A stretch of DNA of 64,000 bases from assembly GCA_041946675.1 (NCBI GenBank), contig JBHGAU010000002.1:62001-126000 (forward strand), in the 5' to 3' direction. The stretch comes from CAWBKV01 sp041946675. Its GTDB lineage: Archaea; Halobacteriota; Methanosarcinia; Methanotrichales; Methanotrichaceae. The notes below the pieces were generated by a model. The model was given only the letters and a program-made list of their open reading frames with translations, ran no database searches and was not told the origin of the DNA. Below are positions 51,450-59,406 of this stretch, in pieces; the stretch's first letter is position 1, and each line of letters starts with the position of its first letter. Position numbers and translations under genes: made by a program.

Positions 51450-52636
51450 ACGTGCATCCTTCTCATTCCGGCTTCAACTATTCCCAGGAACTCTGCGCCC
51501 ACAGCCACGACGCTGTTTGTGAAGATTGATGCATTGATCTCGAAGATGGGATATCTGAACTTCGTATAATCCGACAGGAGCCATGTTGTCGTGAGGGTAT
51601 CTCCACGGAAGATATCAGCATATTCAGGCTTGGTGGGTATGAAGACTATATCATCGATCCTGCCGTATTTTTTCATGAGCGCAAAAAGTTGAGATGATCT
51701 GTTTGCGGTTATGGGCATGACATCAGCGCCTTTGCTAAGTGCGTTTATTGTGCCTTCAAGTGCCTCATATGTGTTTCCTATGCCGCTGATGGGAATGTAA
51801 ACATCTCCTATCTGGAAGCTCGGAGTATTAAAGTCTCTTTCCCAGTAGCTGATCTTATTCAGATGTGTGAACCTCATCTCAAATGCCCGTGCGACCAGGC
51901 CTGATCTGCCCACGCCACCGATCATGTACCGCCCGCTGCGCGGGAAGAGCTTATTGAACCAGTGCTCCAGATGATCAGAGTCTATTTCCGTCAGGAGCCG
52001 GGCATTGTCTTCGAAGTCCTTTATTGCCGTATGATATTTGGGGCACGTCGGCTCGCAGACGCCCTTCAGCCTCGATTGGATATCAGCGAAGACCGCATTT
52101 AAAAATGTCAGGACCTCAAGCTCAAATTCCGTTCCAAGAGGCGAGAGCCGGGCACGCTTTTCCTTATCTGTCGCATACTTGGTCCTGCCTTTGATGACCA
52201 GTATCGAGCCCTTTTCATATTCGCTGACAAGCCTATAAGCAGTTCCGCTTTCGTTTGCGGTTATGAGCTTCAACTCGCCTCCGCGCGCTATCATATCCTC
52301 GATATATTTGTTGACGGCAGGGGTTTCCCCCGAGCCGGATACAGCAATCCCCAGGTTCTTGCCTTTCCTGTAATGCCTCTGGACAGGGTCTTCAAGGGTG
52401 AAGGGAAAAACATTCTCGAAATGGTTCTGGATGAGCTGTAAAAAGCTATAGAGGGCAAGTGCGCTTCTTCCTGCGGCAAGCCCGTAAACGAATTTGTTCT
52501 CTGGCGTTGGGCTCAGGAACTCCACCATAGAATCCGAGAAGGCTGCCACATCGCAATCATCCAGGTTGAGCAGCTTCTCGAGGAAACCGCATTGGAGAAG
52601 CGTCGCCTCGCGGAAGGTTTCTATCAGGCCTGACAT
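51446..52636 (-). CDS. Protein with two tandem SIS (sugar isomerase) domains
   Basis: The product is 396 residues. Each half resembles a SIS domain: the first at about 10-195 (VYGLAAGRSALALYSFL, GIAVSGSGETPAVNKYI) and the second at about 215-396 (MIGGVGRSGLVARAFEMRF, YIPISGIGNTYEALEG, TTTWLLSDYTKFRYPIFEINASI). The halves look like a fused duplication of the 6-phospho-3-hexuloisomerase (PHI) type. It may act on a phosphosugar or sense one. It is followed by the phosphodiesterase with a 4-base overlap. Confidence 0.82.
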   Translation of the reverse strand: MSGLIETFREATLLQCGFLEKLLNLDDCDVAAFSDSMVEFLSPTPENKFVYGLAAGRSALALYSFLQLIQNHFENVFPFTLEDPVQRHYRKGKNLGIAVSGSGETPAVNKYIEDMIARGGELKLITANESGTAYRLVSEYEKGSILVIKGRTKYATDKEKRARLSPLGTEFELEVLTFLNAVFADIQSRLKGVCEPTCPKYHTAIKDFEDNARLLTEIDSDHLEHWFNKLFPRSGRYMIGGVGRSGLVARAFEMRFTHLNKISYWERDFNTPSFQIGDVYIPISGIGNTYEALEGTINALSKGADVMPITANRSSQLFALMKKYGRIDDIVFIPTKPEYADIFRGDTLTTTWLLSDYTKFRYPIFEINASIFTNSVVAVGAEFLGIVEAGMRRMHV

Positions 52637-52677
52637 ATTGATTACGGTGAGAGTTCAGCAGATAAGCCTTTCCAGCC

Positions 52678-53751
52678 CTAACTGATGATCTCCTGCAGGA
52701 GGTCACGATCGCGAGCAAGCTTGATCTCTTGGGCGATGCGTCTTCCATTTGAGAGGTTGCGTTCTATAAGGTCGGAGTAGGGCGATCCGCCTATGTAGAG
52801 GTTTGTTCCTGCGACGATCCTGGCGGATATTTCGAATACCTTGAACTCGAGGTCATCGGTAACTATCGTCTCCAGGCTGAAAGGCCCGATCATTCCTCCG
52901 AACAGCTCAATCGATGATTCGACAACCCTTTCGCCGAGCTCAAAGGCTCTGGGAAGAAGCGACTCGCGTAAGACAAGAGGCAAGTTCCCTGTTACAACGA
53001 AGCTTGGATAGATGCCTGCCTCTGCAAGCTCATTCATGGAGCCGATACGGAATATCTCATCTGCATTGGACTCAACGCGGCGATCTATGCCGAGCATGTC
53101 CAGTGTCCCTTTCGTTAGCTTGTAGCCATCTGTTCTTATTGGCGAATAGAAAAAGTGCAGGTAATATCTTGTTCCTAAAATGAACTCCTGGATTGTATAC
53201 TTCTGCTTCTGAGGCCCAATCTTCGACTGCAGCTCATCCTTATTTTTGGCTATGAAGAAGCCGCGCCCTCCTTTGGCGCCGTGGTATTTTACAATCACCG
53301 GCCTGTCTATATCGTCTGCTCTCTCAAATCGCATCGGCACATTAACGCCAGCGCGCAGGAGCCAGTCACGCTGTGTCTCTCGATCGCTCTCCCACGCGAG
53401 CACCTTCCGGTTGCCGAAGGTCGGGACAGCCAGCGATTCGAACTTCTCTATGCCGAGGTACTCAACGAGGGAGCCGTGAGGGATAATGATTCCATTTTCA
53501 TTTGTGATATCATCTGCATAATCCAGCAGTGCCTTGTAGCTCTCGATGCATACGAACTTGTCCGGCTTTGCAAGGGGAAAGGCATCATAGAACTTTGGGG
53601 GCTGTCCAATGCAGATCCCAAGGGTTTTAAAACCCTCCTGACGCGCTCCGTGAAATATCTGCAGGCTGCTATGAGAGCAGATGGTTGCTATGGTGAGATC
53701 GTCCGTATCATATCCATTCAAGATCTCCAGAACATCTTCCTTCGGAATCAT
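52678..53751 (-). CDS. purP: FAICAR synthetase, archaeal type (formate-dependent)
   Basis: The product is about 357 residues. It is an ATP-grasp enzyme (VIVKYHGAKGGRGFFIAKN, YTIQEFILGTRYYLHFFYSP, FKVFEISARIVAGTNLYIGGSPYSDL) that makes FAICAR from AICAR and formate in archaeal purine synthesis. The ATG at 53751 gives the family start MIPKEDVLEILNGYD with AAGG 8 bases upstream; the frame to 53961 would run over the divergent gene. The intergenic gap to the hisB-like gene is 88 bases. Confidence 0.94.
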   Translation of the reverse strand: MIPKEDVLEILNGYDTDDLTIATICSHSSLQIFHGARQEGFKTLGICIGQPPKFYDAFPLAKPDKFVCIESYKALLDYADDITNENGIIIPHGSLVEYLGIEKFESLAVPTFGNRKVLAWESDRETQRDWLLRAGVNVPMRFERADDIDRPVIVKYHGAKGGRGFFIAKNKDELQSKIGPQKQKYTIQEFILGTRYYLHFFYSPIRTDGYKLTKGTLDMLGIDRRVESNADEIFRIGSMNELAEAGIYPSFVVTGNLPLVLRESLLPRAFELGERVVESSIELFGGMIGPFSLETIVTDDLEFKVFEISARIVAGTNLYIGGSPYSDLIERNLSNGRRIAQEIKLARDRDLLQEIIS

Positions 53752-53839
53752 ATCGATAACCTTTACACACTTTGAAACTGCTAGGTCGGGATACAGGTAA
53801 ATAAGCCTTAGGGTTATATCGGCATATTCGGACGGGATT

Positions 53840-54382
53840 ATGAAAGGCAAACTCGCGAGGGAGACAAAAGAGACCAGAGTTGAGGTCTCGCTGGGAATAG
53901 ATGGCTCGGTGTTCTCTGATATCAGCACGGGAATAAAGCTTCTCGATGAGATGCTGCGCACTTTTGCAGAGGCTGCAAGCTTCGATCTTGCAGTTAAAGC
54001 GGCTGGGGATCTTGAGACAGGAGATCACCATACGACTGAGGATGTCGGAATAACGATGGGAAGCGTTATTGCAAAACTGGCCAACAGCGGGATCGGCAGC
54101 GCGATGGTTCCCGCAGGCGAGGCAATTGCAGTGGCCGCGATACGCCTCGGCGATCCCGGATATAAGGGCGACTTCAAATTCAGGGCGCAGGAGCTGGACG
54201 GCATGAGCCTTGAGAATATTGAACACTTTCTCAGAGCTTTGGCCTACAATGGCCGCTTCACATTGCATATCAAAGCAGAAGGCGAGGATGACAGATCTAA
54301 GATTGAGGCCATAAGCATGGCAGCGGGAAGGGCACTCAAAAATGCAATGGAAGATGGTGTGAAAGCCTCGAAAAAGATTTAG
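53840..54382 (+). CDS. Divergent imidazoleglycerol-phosphate dehydratase homologue lacking metal ligands
   Basis: The product is 180 residues and spans the full IGPD fold with both halves. GDHHTTEDVG (60-70) keeps three metal ligands, but the partner sites are lost: the usual TGxxFFDHML reads TGIKLLDEML (Glu37 for His), the following xxH reads FAE, and the second-half GxNxHHxxEA reads GEDDRSKIEA (Arg152-Ser153 for His-His). The substrate-phosphate SGR motif is also absent (RLGDPGY). ENIEHFLRALA is kept. It is therefore unlikely to be a normal HisB, although automated annotation would call it hisB. Other his genes are not adjacent. Confidence 0.85.
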   Translation: MKGKLARETKETRVEVSLGIDGSVFSDISTGIKLLDEMLRTFAEAASFDLAVKAAGDLETGDHHTTEDVGITMGSVIAKLANSGIGSAMVPAGEAIAVAAIRLGDPGYKGDFKFRAQELDGMSLENIEHFLRALAYNGRFTLHIKAEGEDDRSKIEAISMAAGRALKNAMEDGVKASKKI

Positions 54383-54399
54383 GCATGAGGATTCAGGCC

Positions 54400-55413
54400 T
54401 TAACAAATCGGCTCCTCTTGTGATAAGCTCTGAGCCGATCCGCCTTCGAGTGCATCGATAATGGCCACGGCGAAGTCCTCTGAGGAATCAGGGCCCTCGC
54501 CAGTGATTATGTTTCCGTCTCTGACAACTGGCTCCTCAGACACAATCGCGCCCTTGGATTTGATGTAATCTGTCTCAGCTGCCGTAGCTCTCTTGCCGTT
54601 AAGAACTCCTGCATCTGCCAGTATCCAGGGGCCGAGGCATATCGCGCCAATAAGCTTCGACTGAGCAGCTGCAGCCTTCGCCACATTGATGTAATCCTTA
54701 TCCTCGTTCAGCTTCAGATTGTATATGCCTTCTCCACCAACAAAGACGATTGCAGAATAATCGGAGACTTTGATATCCTTCAGATCAAAATCAATCGGCG
54801 TTGTCTCGCCACTCATGCTGGTGGCGGTTCTTACGCCCTTGGATGCTACTAAAACTGCGTATCCATTGCTTCTAAAATAATCTCTTGGTGCATTCAGCTC
54901 CTTCTCCTGATAATCTTTTGGGCTTACGATCATCAGTATTTTGCCCTTATTGGCCAGACTATTCGGCCGGTTGTCCGTCCTGCTGGCTTCGGTATTTGAT
55001 GATTGAATATTTGATGGTTGAGTGTTTGTCTCTGTGCTGCTATCATATGGTTCTAAAGTCGTGTGTTCACTTGACCAGCTGCCCATTGTGTTGCCTGACT
55101 GATATGATCCCTGATATGCTCCATTGGGTATGTCGGAGTTTGTTGAGCTGTAGGAAGTCGCTTGGCAAGGAACCTGGATAAAATAGCCCGCATATGCCTG
55201 ACCGCAGGCAGGGCAGAGAGTATAAGGATTTGTGTATGCAACCTCATATGCCGTAAGCTGAAAGACTGTGCCGCATACAGGACATTGATAGCAATAGTAG
55301 CCTGTATTATAGCTATCATAGCCTGTATTATACTGTGCCGCTGCTGGAATATTTGCTATCAGCAGGATCGATAGAGATATTATGGATAGGACCTTTAAGG
55401 ATAGAGTTTTCAT
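54400..55413 (-). CDS. Exported DJ-1/PfpI-family protein with N-terminal zinc ribbon
   Basis: The product is 337 residues. A signal peptide (about 1-26, ending AAAQ) is followed by a zinc-ribbon-like segment (CPVCG near 44, CPACG near 68), a Ser/Thr/Asn-rich linker (about 85-155) and a DJ-1/PfpI domain (about 158-325). The domain has ILMIVSPKDYQEKE, IVFVGGEG and the nucleophile Cys in GAICLGPWILADAGVL, close to the PfpI pattern; no clear His follows the Cys. The TATA-like CATATTTATT at about 55436-55446 predicts a leaderless start. Export of a DJ-1 protein with a zinc ribbon is unusual. Confidence 0.82.
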   Translation of the reverse strand: MKTLSLKVLSIISLSILLIANIPAAAQYNTGYDSYNTGYYCYQCPVCGTVFQLTAYEVAYTNPYTLCPACGQAYAGYFIQVPCQATSYSSTNSDIPNGAYQGSYQSGNTMGSWSSEHTTLEPYDSSTETNTQPSNIQSSNTEASRTDNRPNSLANKGKILMIVSPKDYQEKELNAPRDYFRSNGYAVLVASKGVRTATSMSGETTPIDFDLKDIKVSDYSAIVFVGGEGIYNLKLNEDKDYINVAKAAAAQSKLIGAICLGPWILADAGVLNGKRATAAETDYIKSKGAIVSEEPVVRDGNIITGEGPDSSEDFAVAIIDALEGGSAQSLSQEEPIC

Positions 55414-55501
55414 GAATAAGGCATCTAAAGATCAAGAATAAATATGTTGCGAAGCTATATGCTGATAAAAATAATATTAATAAAAGAGCATTTTATAAGT
55501 A

Positions 55502-58483
55502 TTATCCGCCTTTGCGTCTCCTTAGGGCAACGACGATCAACGCAGCAAGTGCAGCGGCAAAGGTACCAGCAAAGGTTGGAGCACTGCTCTTCTTGGCTTC
55601 AGCCTTTACGGTGATCGCTCCGTTGATCACCTCATCGGGCCGGAAACCTTCAACCTTTGTTATATTCAGATGGGTTGTTGTATTGATGTCCGATGCTTTA
55701 AAAGTTATGTTGATCGAATTGCAGCCCGACGGCATGATAATGCTTATCTTGCCTGCGCTTTGATTTATCAGCGAGGATACAATGCTCGGGCCGGTTATTT
55801 CTATAGCCTTCAGTACCTTAGGATCGTAGACGATCTCGATATTCTTATTGCCGGAGATAGGGGCTTTCAGGGGAACTGTGACATTTTTTCCGGCTTCAGT
55901 TGCGGCAGAGCCCAGGAAGACAACTTGCTCAGCGGTAGGTCCGGCTGTCGAATCGGATGCAGTCACATTGAAGTAATTGCCCGATGCCCTGATCGCATTG
56001 ACTGCATTTTGCACTCTGGCCTGAAGCTCATATCTGCCCGGAGGTGCCCTCGTGCGAATAGCATGCGGCTCTATGGCACCGATTGGCCCTGTGAGCGTAT
56101 GGTTGGAGCCGCTCATCCTGGTAGTCCCATTTACTATATCGTATAGCTTCAGAATGCTGCTTCCGGGCTCAATCTTGATGAACTTGCTGCGTGATTCTTT
56201 GTTTGCAAGCGCCTCAGAGTAGCTCAGGGATGAGTTTGTCAGCGCGTAACCCGCGGGGGATAAGTAATAGGCGGTATTTCTGTCAGCAATGCTTGCTATC
56301 CTTCCAGCGTTGTCGAATAGGACACTGACCTGCAGTGGACTACTGGACCGATTGATAAAGAGCATCCCTGGTATTGGTCCATTGACATCCAATATTGTGC
56401 TGCCATCATCGCTCATTTTTAGAACTGTGGCATTCCAGGTCCAGAAATAGCCCCAGAGATCTCCTGAGCCCTGACTGAGATCCTGACCGATATCGGTTAG
56501 ATCCCTGAAACAGATTGTCTTGCTGGATTGATCCAATATCTCGGCTGTCACTTGAACTATTGCTCCCGCTTGAACAACCATGCTGAAGTTCGCCCTGCCT
56601 CCGGATGGCACATCCCTGGGATAGCTGATATCTCTTGCCATCCTGGGTGCAGGCACAACATACTGCAAAGTGTATGGATAGTACCTGAGGGTATCGTTAT
56701 CTCCGCTCCTGATGTACATTCCCGGCCAGATGGAGGTGGATTTATTGCGGCTTAGGCTTATGCTGTCATCCAGATTTGCCATAGATATATATCCGGGAGG
56801 GGTAGGCAATATGATAAGATCGCCGAACTTCCTGCCGAAATCTATAGGGAGATAATTTTTTTCTGATATCTGGAACAGCCCGTTGATCATAATAGTATCA
56901 TCCATGCCATCGTTAAAGACATTCTGAACATGCACTGCGATAATCGGCAGGTCAGTCACATCACCGACGTTCTTCTTGTAAATGTAGGTTGAGTTGGATC
57001 TTAGAATAGCAGTTTCTACGAGCAATCCGTCCTTCCACAGAGCCACAGCAGCTTTATCCTTGTTTACAGATACCAGACTGAACACATAGCCTTCGCCCAA
57101 AGTCAGGGATCTGCTGGTATTCAGAGGTATGTTTTGATCTGAATCATAAATGATCTGAATAACTCTATACTGTTGTATTGTGCTTACATTTCCAATCTCG
57201 CTGCTGGTCTCCTGTTCATATCCGGCAAACCAGGGAAGCCCCAGAAATCCGATGACATAATAGTATCCCCAGGGCTTGAACTTGAACGGGCTCTCCTCCA
57301 CTATTGTATTATATTGCAGCCCTCCGGATATGCCGTAGAAGGTATTATTCCTGATTACAGGTACTGCCTGACCAATGGTATTGTCAGAGAGCTTCTCAAC
57401 GGTCAGCGTTTCTCTTCCGAGGGCATCTTCAGGATCGAAAAAGAAGCCTGAAAAGTTGGCAGAGTTCCATCTCGCACTGAAATTGCCTATGACCTCTCCT
57501 GAAGAGCTGTGCAGAGGAATAGTCGAATTGCCGGTGAAGGCTGGACCGCGTATCTCTTGAACGCCGTATTCTGATATGCCCCCCTGAGGATAGTATATCA
57601 AATTAGGCTCATCCAGCACTACCAGCTCGAGGCCATCCAGCAGGGGAACATTGCTGTTTTGGGTCAGAGTGAGATCCCTATCATTCCTGAACTCTATTAG
57701 ATTCTCGGAGAGATCAGTCAGCTCCATATTTCCGAGCTTTGTGCCCTCGAGTAGCCTGATGACTGGCGCATCGCTTACCTCAAATACGCCATCAGTTTCC
57801 ACGACACCAGTGCCGTCTCCGCGCATAACCTTGCTCAGATGTACAAGAATTATCGGCATATTTTGGATCTTGAAGACATACGTATCTCCGCTGCTGACCG
57901 CTGCCATATGCACGGGCTTTCGGTTCTTAAAGAGCACAAGGTTTGCAACATCGCCGCTTTCGGAGATCTCCCTCAAAGCCAGGACATAGCCGTTTTGCAG
58001 GGACATGGTGCTGTTATAAGTCAAGATATGGACATCATTGCTGTCAATGAGGATTTCTCTTAGCTCGCCCTTTCCAAGAGAGCTGACCTCATCCGTCAGG
58101 GAGCTGGCAGGATAACCCGAAAGGTACGGCTTGCCCAGGAATGCAACGGCATTATAGCTGCCCCATGGCTTATACTCGAACTCTTCGGGCCAGACATGGC
58201 TTCTATATATGATATGTCCCTTCTCGGCCAGCCTTCCGATTGTATCTATAGAAAGCTCCTCGCCTCCGACGCCTTTATCAAGATTGTAGTAAAACCAGCC
58301 GAAGTCATCGGCCTTCCAGGTGCCGTTGCCTCCGCTGAACTGGCCTCGGATTAATGCGGTCTCCACTGGCTGCTGCGCCGAGGAGACACCCAAGAAAGAG
58401 ACGTCTAATAAAGAGACGCCTAGTAAAATCAGAATTAAGCTTAAAACAAAAGAACCTGAGCGAAAATATATTCCAAACTTCAT
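55502..58483 (-). CDS. S-layer protein with two S-layer (DUF1608) domains
   Basis: The product is 993 residues. A signal peptide (about 1-37) is followed by two homologous S-layer domains (about 40-310 and 315-600), each with an FSGxWxxxxFxGFF/WFYY-like opening, a P(W/Y)GxYxxxxFLGxPxxxGY motif and a repeated strand set. Residues about 870-965 look like a cohesin-type beta domain. The C-terminus has a Ser/Ala/Pro stretch, one membrane segment (FAAALAALIVVAL) and RRRKGG. This is the Methanosarcinales S-layer architecture, probably anchored in the envelope. GGAGAGCAAGG precedes the ATG. Confidence 0.92.
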   Translation of the reverse strand: MKFGIYFRSGSFVLSLILILLGVSLLDVSFLGVSSAQQPVETALIRGQFSGGNGTWKADDFGWFYYNLDKGVGGEELSIDTIGRLAEKGHIIYRSHVWPEEFEYKPWGSYNAVAFLGKPYLSGYPASSLTDEVSSLGKGELREILIDSNDVHILTYNSTMSLQNGYVLALREISESGDVANLVLFKNRKPVHMAAVSSGDTYVFKIQNMPIILVHLSKVMRGDGTGVVETDGVFEVSDAPVIRLLEGTKLGNMELTDLSENLIEFRNDRDLTLTQNSNVPLLDGLELVVLDEPNLIYYPQGGISEYGVQEIRGPAFTGNSTIPLHSSSGEVIGNFSARWNSANFSGFFFDPEDALGRETLTVEKLSDNTIGQAVPVIRNNTFYGISGGLQYNTIVEESPFKFKPWGYYYVIGFLGLPWFAGYEQETSSEIGNVSTIQQYRVIQIIYDSDQNIPLNTSRSLTLGEGYVFSLVSVNKDKAAVALWKDGLLVETAILRSNSTYIYKKNVGDVTDLPIIAVHVQNVFNDGMDDTIMINGLFQISEKNYLPIDFGRKFGDLIILPTPPGYISMANLDDSISLSRNKSTSIWPGMYIRSGDNDTLRYYPYTLQYVVPAPRMARDISYPRDVPSGGRANFSMVVQAGAIVQVTAEILDQSSKTICFRDLTDIGQDLSQGSGDLWGYFWTWNATVLKMSDDGSTILDVNGPIPGMLFINRSSSPLQVSVLFDNAGRIASIADRNTAYYLSPAGYALTNSSLSYSEALANKESRSKFIKIEPGSSILKLYDIVNGTTRMSGSNHTLTGPIGAIEPHAIRTRAPPGRYELQARVQNAVNAIRASGNYFNVTASDSTAGPTAEQVVFLGSAATEAGKNVTVPLKAPISGNKNIEIVYDPKVLKAIEITGPSIVSSLINQSAGKISIIMPSGCNSINITFKASDINTTTHLNITKVEGFRPDEVINGAITVKAEAKKSSAPTFAGTFAAALAALIVVALRRRKGG

Positions 58484-58510
58484 GCCTTGCTCTCCATGGA
58501 ATCTTCCAAG

Positions 58511-58525
58511 CTATTTATATCTGAA
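58511..58525. promoter_or_regulatory. Overlapping divergent TATA-like sequence between the S-layer and cfbC genes
   Basis: CTATTTATATCTG on the plus strand reads CAGATATAAATAG on the minus strand. On the minus strand it would start transcription about 10 bases before the S-layer ATG; on the plus strand it would give cfbC a leader of about 65 bases. Confidence 0.45.
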
Positions 58526-58611
58526 CTATTCTTTGAACACCCTTCATTTGAATGCTGGCAGAGATAACCTGTATATTCTATGGCCGATCTAAACATCTCC
58601 GGAGTCAAGTG

Positions 58612-59406
58612 ATGTCACCTGTTAAACACATTGCGATATATGGCAAGGGCGGGATAGGCAAGTCATGTACCGCCTCAAACATTGCAGCCGCATGCGCTGA
58701 GGATGGGAAGAGAGTACTGATGGTCGGATGTGATCCCAAGAGCGATTCGACCATTACCCTCGTGGGCAGGAGGATACCCACCATGATGGACCTCATCCAG
58801 CGCGGCGGAGAGATTACTGAACTAGATGTAGTATTCAATGGATATAAGGGCGTAAGGTGCATTGAGGTTGGCGGGCCCGAGCCCGGAGTGGGCTGCGCAG
58901 GCCGCGGGATAATAGTTGCGATCGATTTCTTGCGGAAAGTCTCCAAGGCGATGGAGGAGGTCGATCTCGTGCTATATGATGTTCCGGGAGATATTGTCTG
59001 CGGCGGCTTTTCGGCGCCCATCAGGAAGGGGCTAGTAAGCCAGGCGTATATCATCACATCAGGAGAATATATGCCGCTTTATGCAGGCAATAACATCTGT
59101 CGCGGACTGAAGCGCCTTGCAACGCCTCTGGCTGGCGTAATCTGCAACTCACGAGAGGCAGCAGGCGAGCGCGAGATAGCGGAGAACTTTGCAAGAGAGC
59201 TTGGAAGCAGGCTCGTTGCCTTCATACCCAAGGTCCCAATTGTCCAGGAGTGCGAGCGCAGAGGTGTAACTGTTATTGAAGGCGCGCCGGACTCTGAGAT
59301 CGCTCAGGTCTACCGAGCCCTGGCGAAAGAGGTCATGTCCGATTCTAGGGCATTGATCCCGGAGCCTCTAAGCGATGACAGGCTCAGGGAGCTGTCATTT
59401 ATATGA
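58612..59406 (+). CDS. cfbC: Ni-sirohydrochlorin a,c-diamide reductive cyclase, NifH-like component
   Basis: The product is about 264 residues. It is a NifH-family reductase: Walker A YGKGGIGKSCTASN, GCDPKSDST, and the two Cys that bridge a dimer [4Fe-4S] (GVGCAGRG and DIVCGGFS). CfbC supplies electrons to CfbD for the ring reduction in F430 synthesis. GGAG lies upstream of the ATG at 58612, and the family start MSPVKHIAIYGKGGIGKS supports it. It overlaps cfbB by 4 bases. Confidence 0.93.
   Translation: MSPVKHIAIYGKGGIGKSCTASNIAAACAEDGKRVLMVGCDPKSDSTITLVGRRIPTMMDLIQRGGEITELDVVFNGYKGVRCIEVGGPEPGVGCAGRGIIVAIDFLRKVSKAMEEVDLVLYDVPGDIVCGGFSAPIRKGLVSQAYIITSGEYMPLYAGNNICRGLKRLATPLAGVICNSREAAGEREIAENFARELGSRLVAFIPKVPIVQECERRGVTVIEGAPDSEIAQVYRALAKEVMSDSRALIPEPLSDDRLRELSFI

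Noticed and set aside
53840..54382. Annotation as a functional hisB
   Set aside because: Four metal-ligand positions and the SGR motif are replaced, so the normal reaction is doubtful.
58380..58440. Short imperfect repeat AAAGAGACGYCTA in the S-layer gene
   Set aside because: It lies within the signal-peptide codons and reflects a repeated LLDVSFLGV-like hydrophobic word, not a regulatory repeat.
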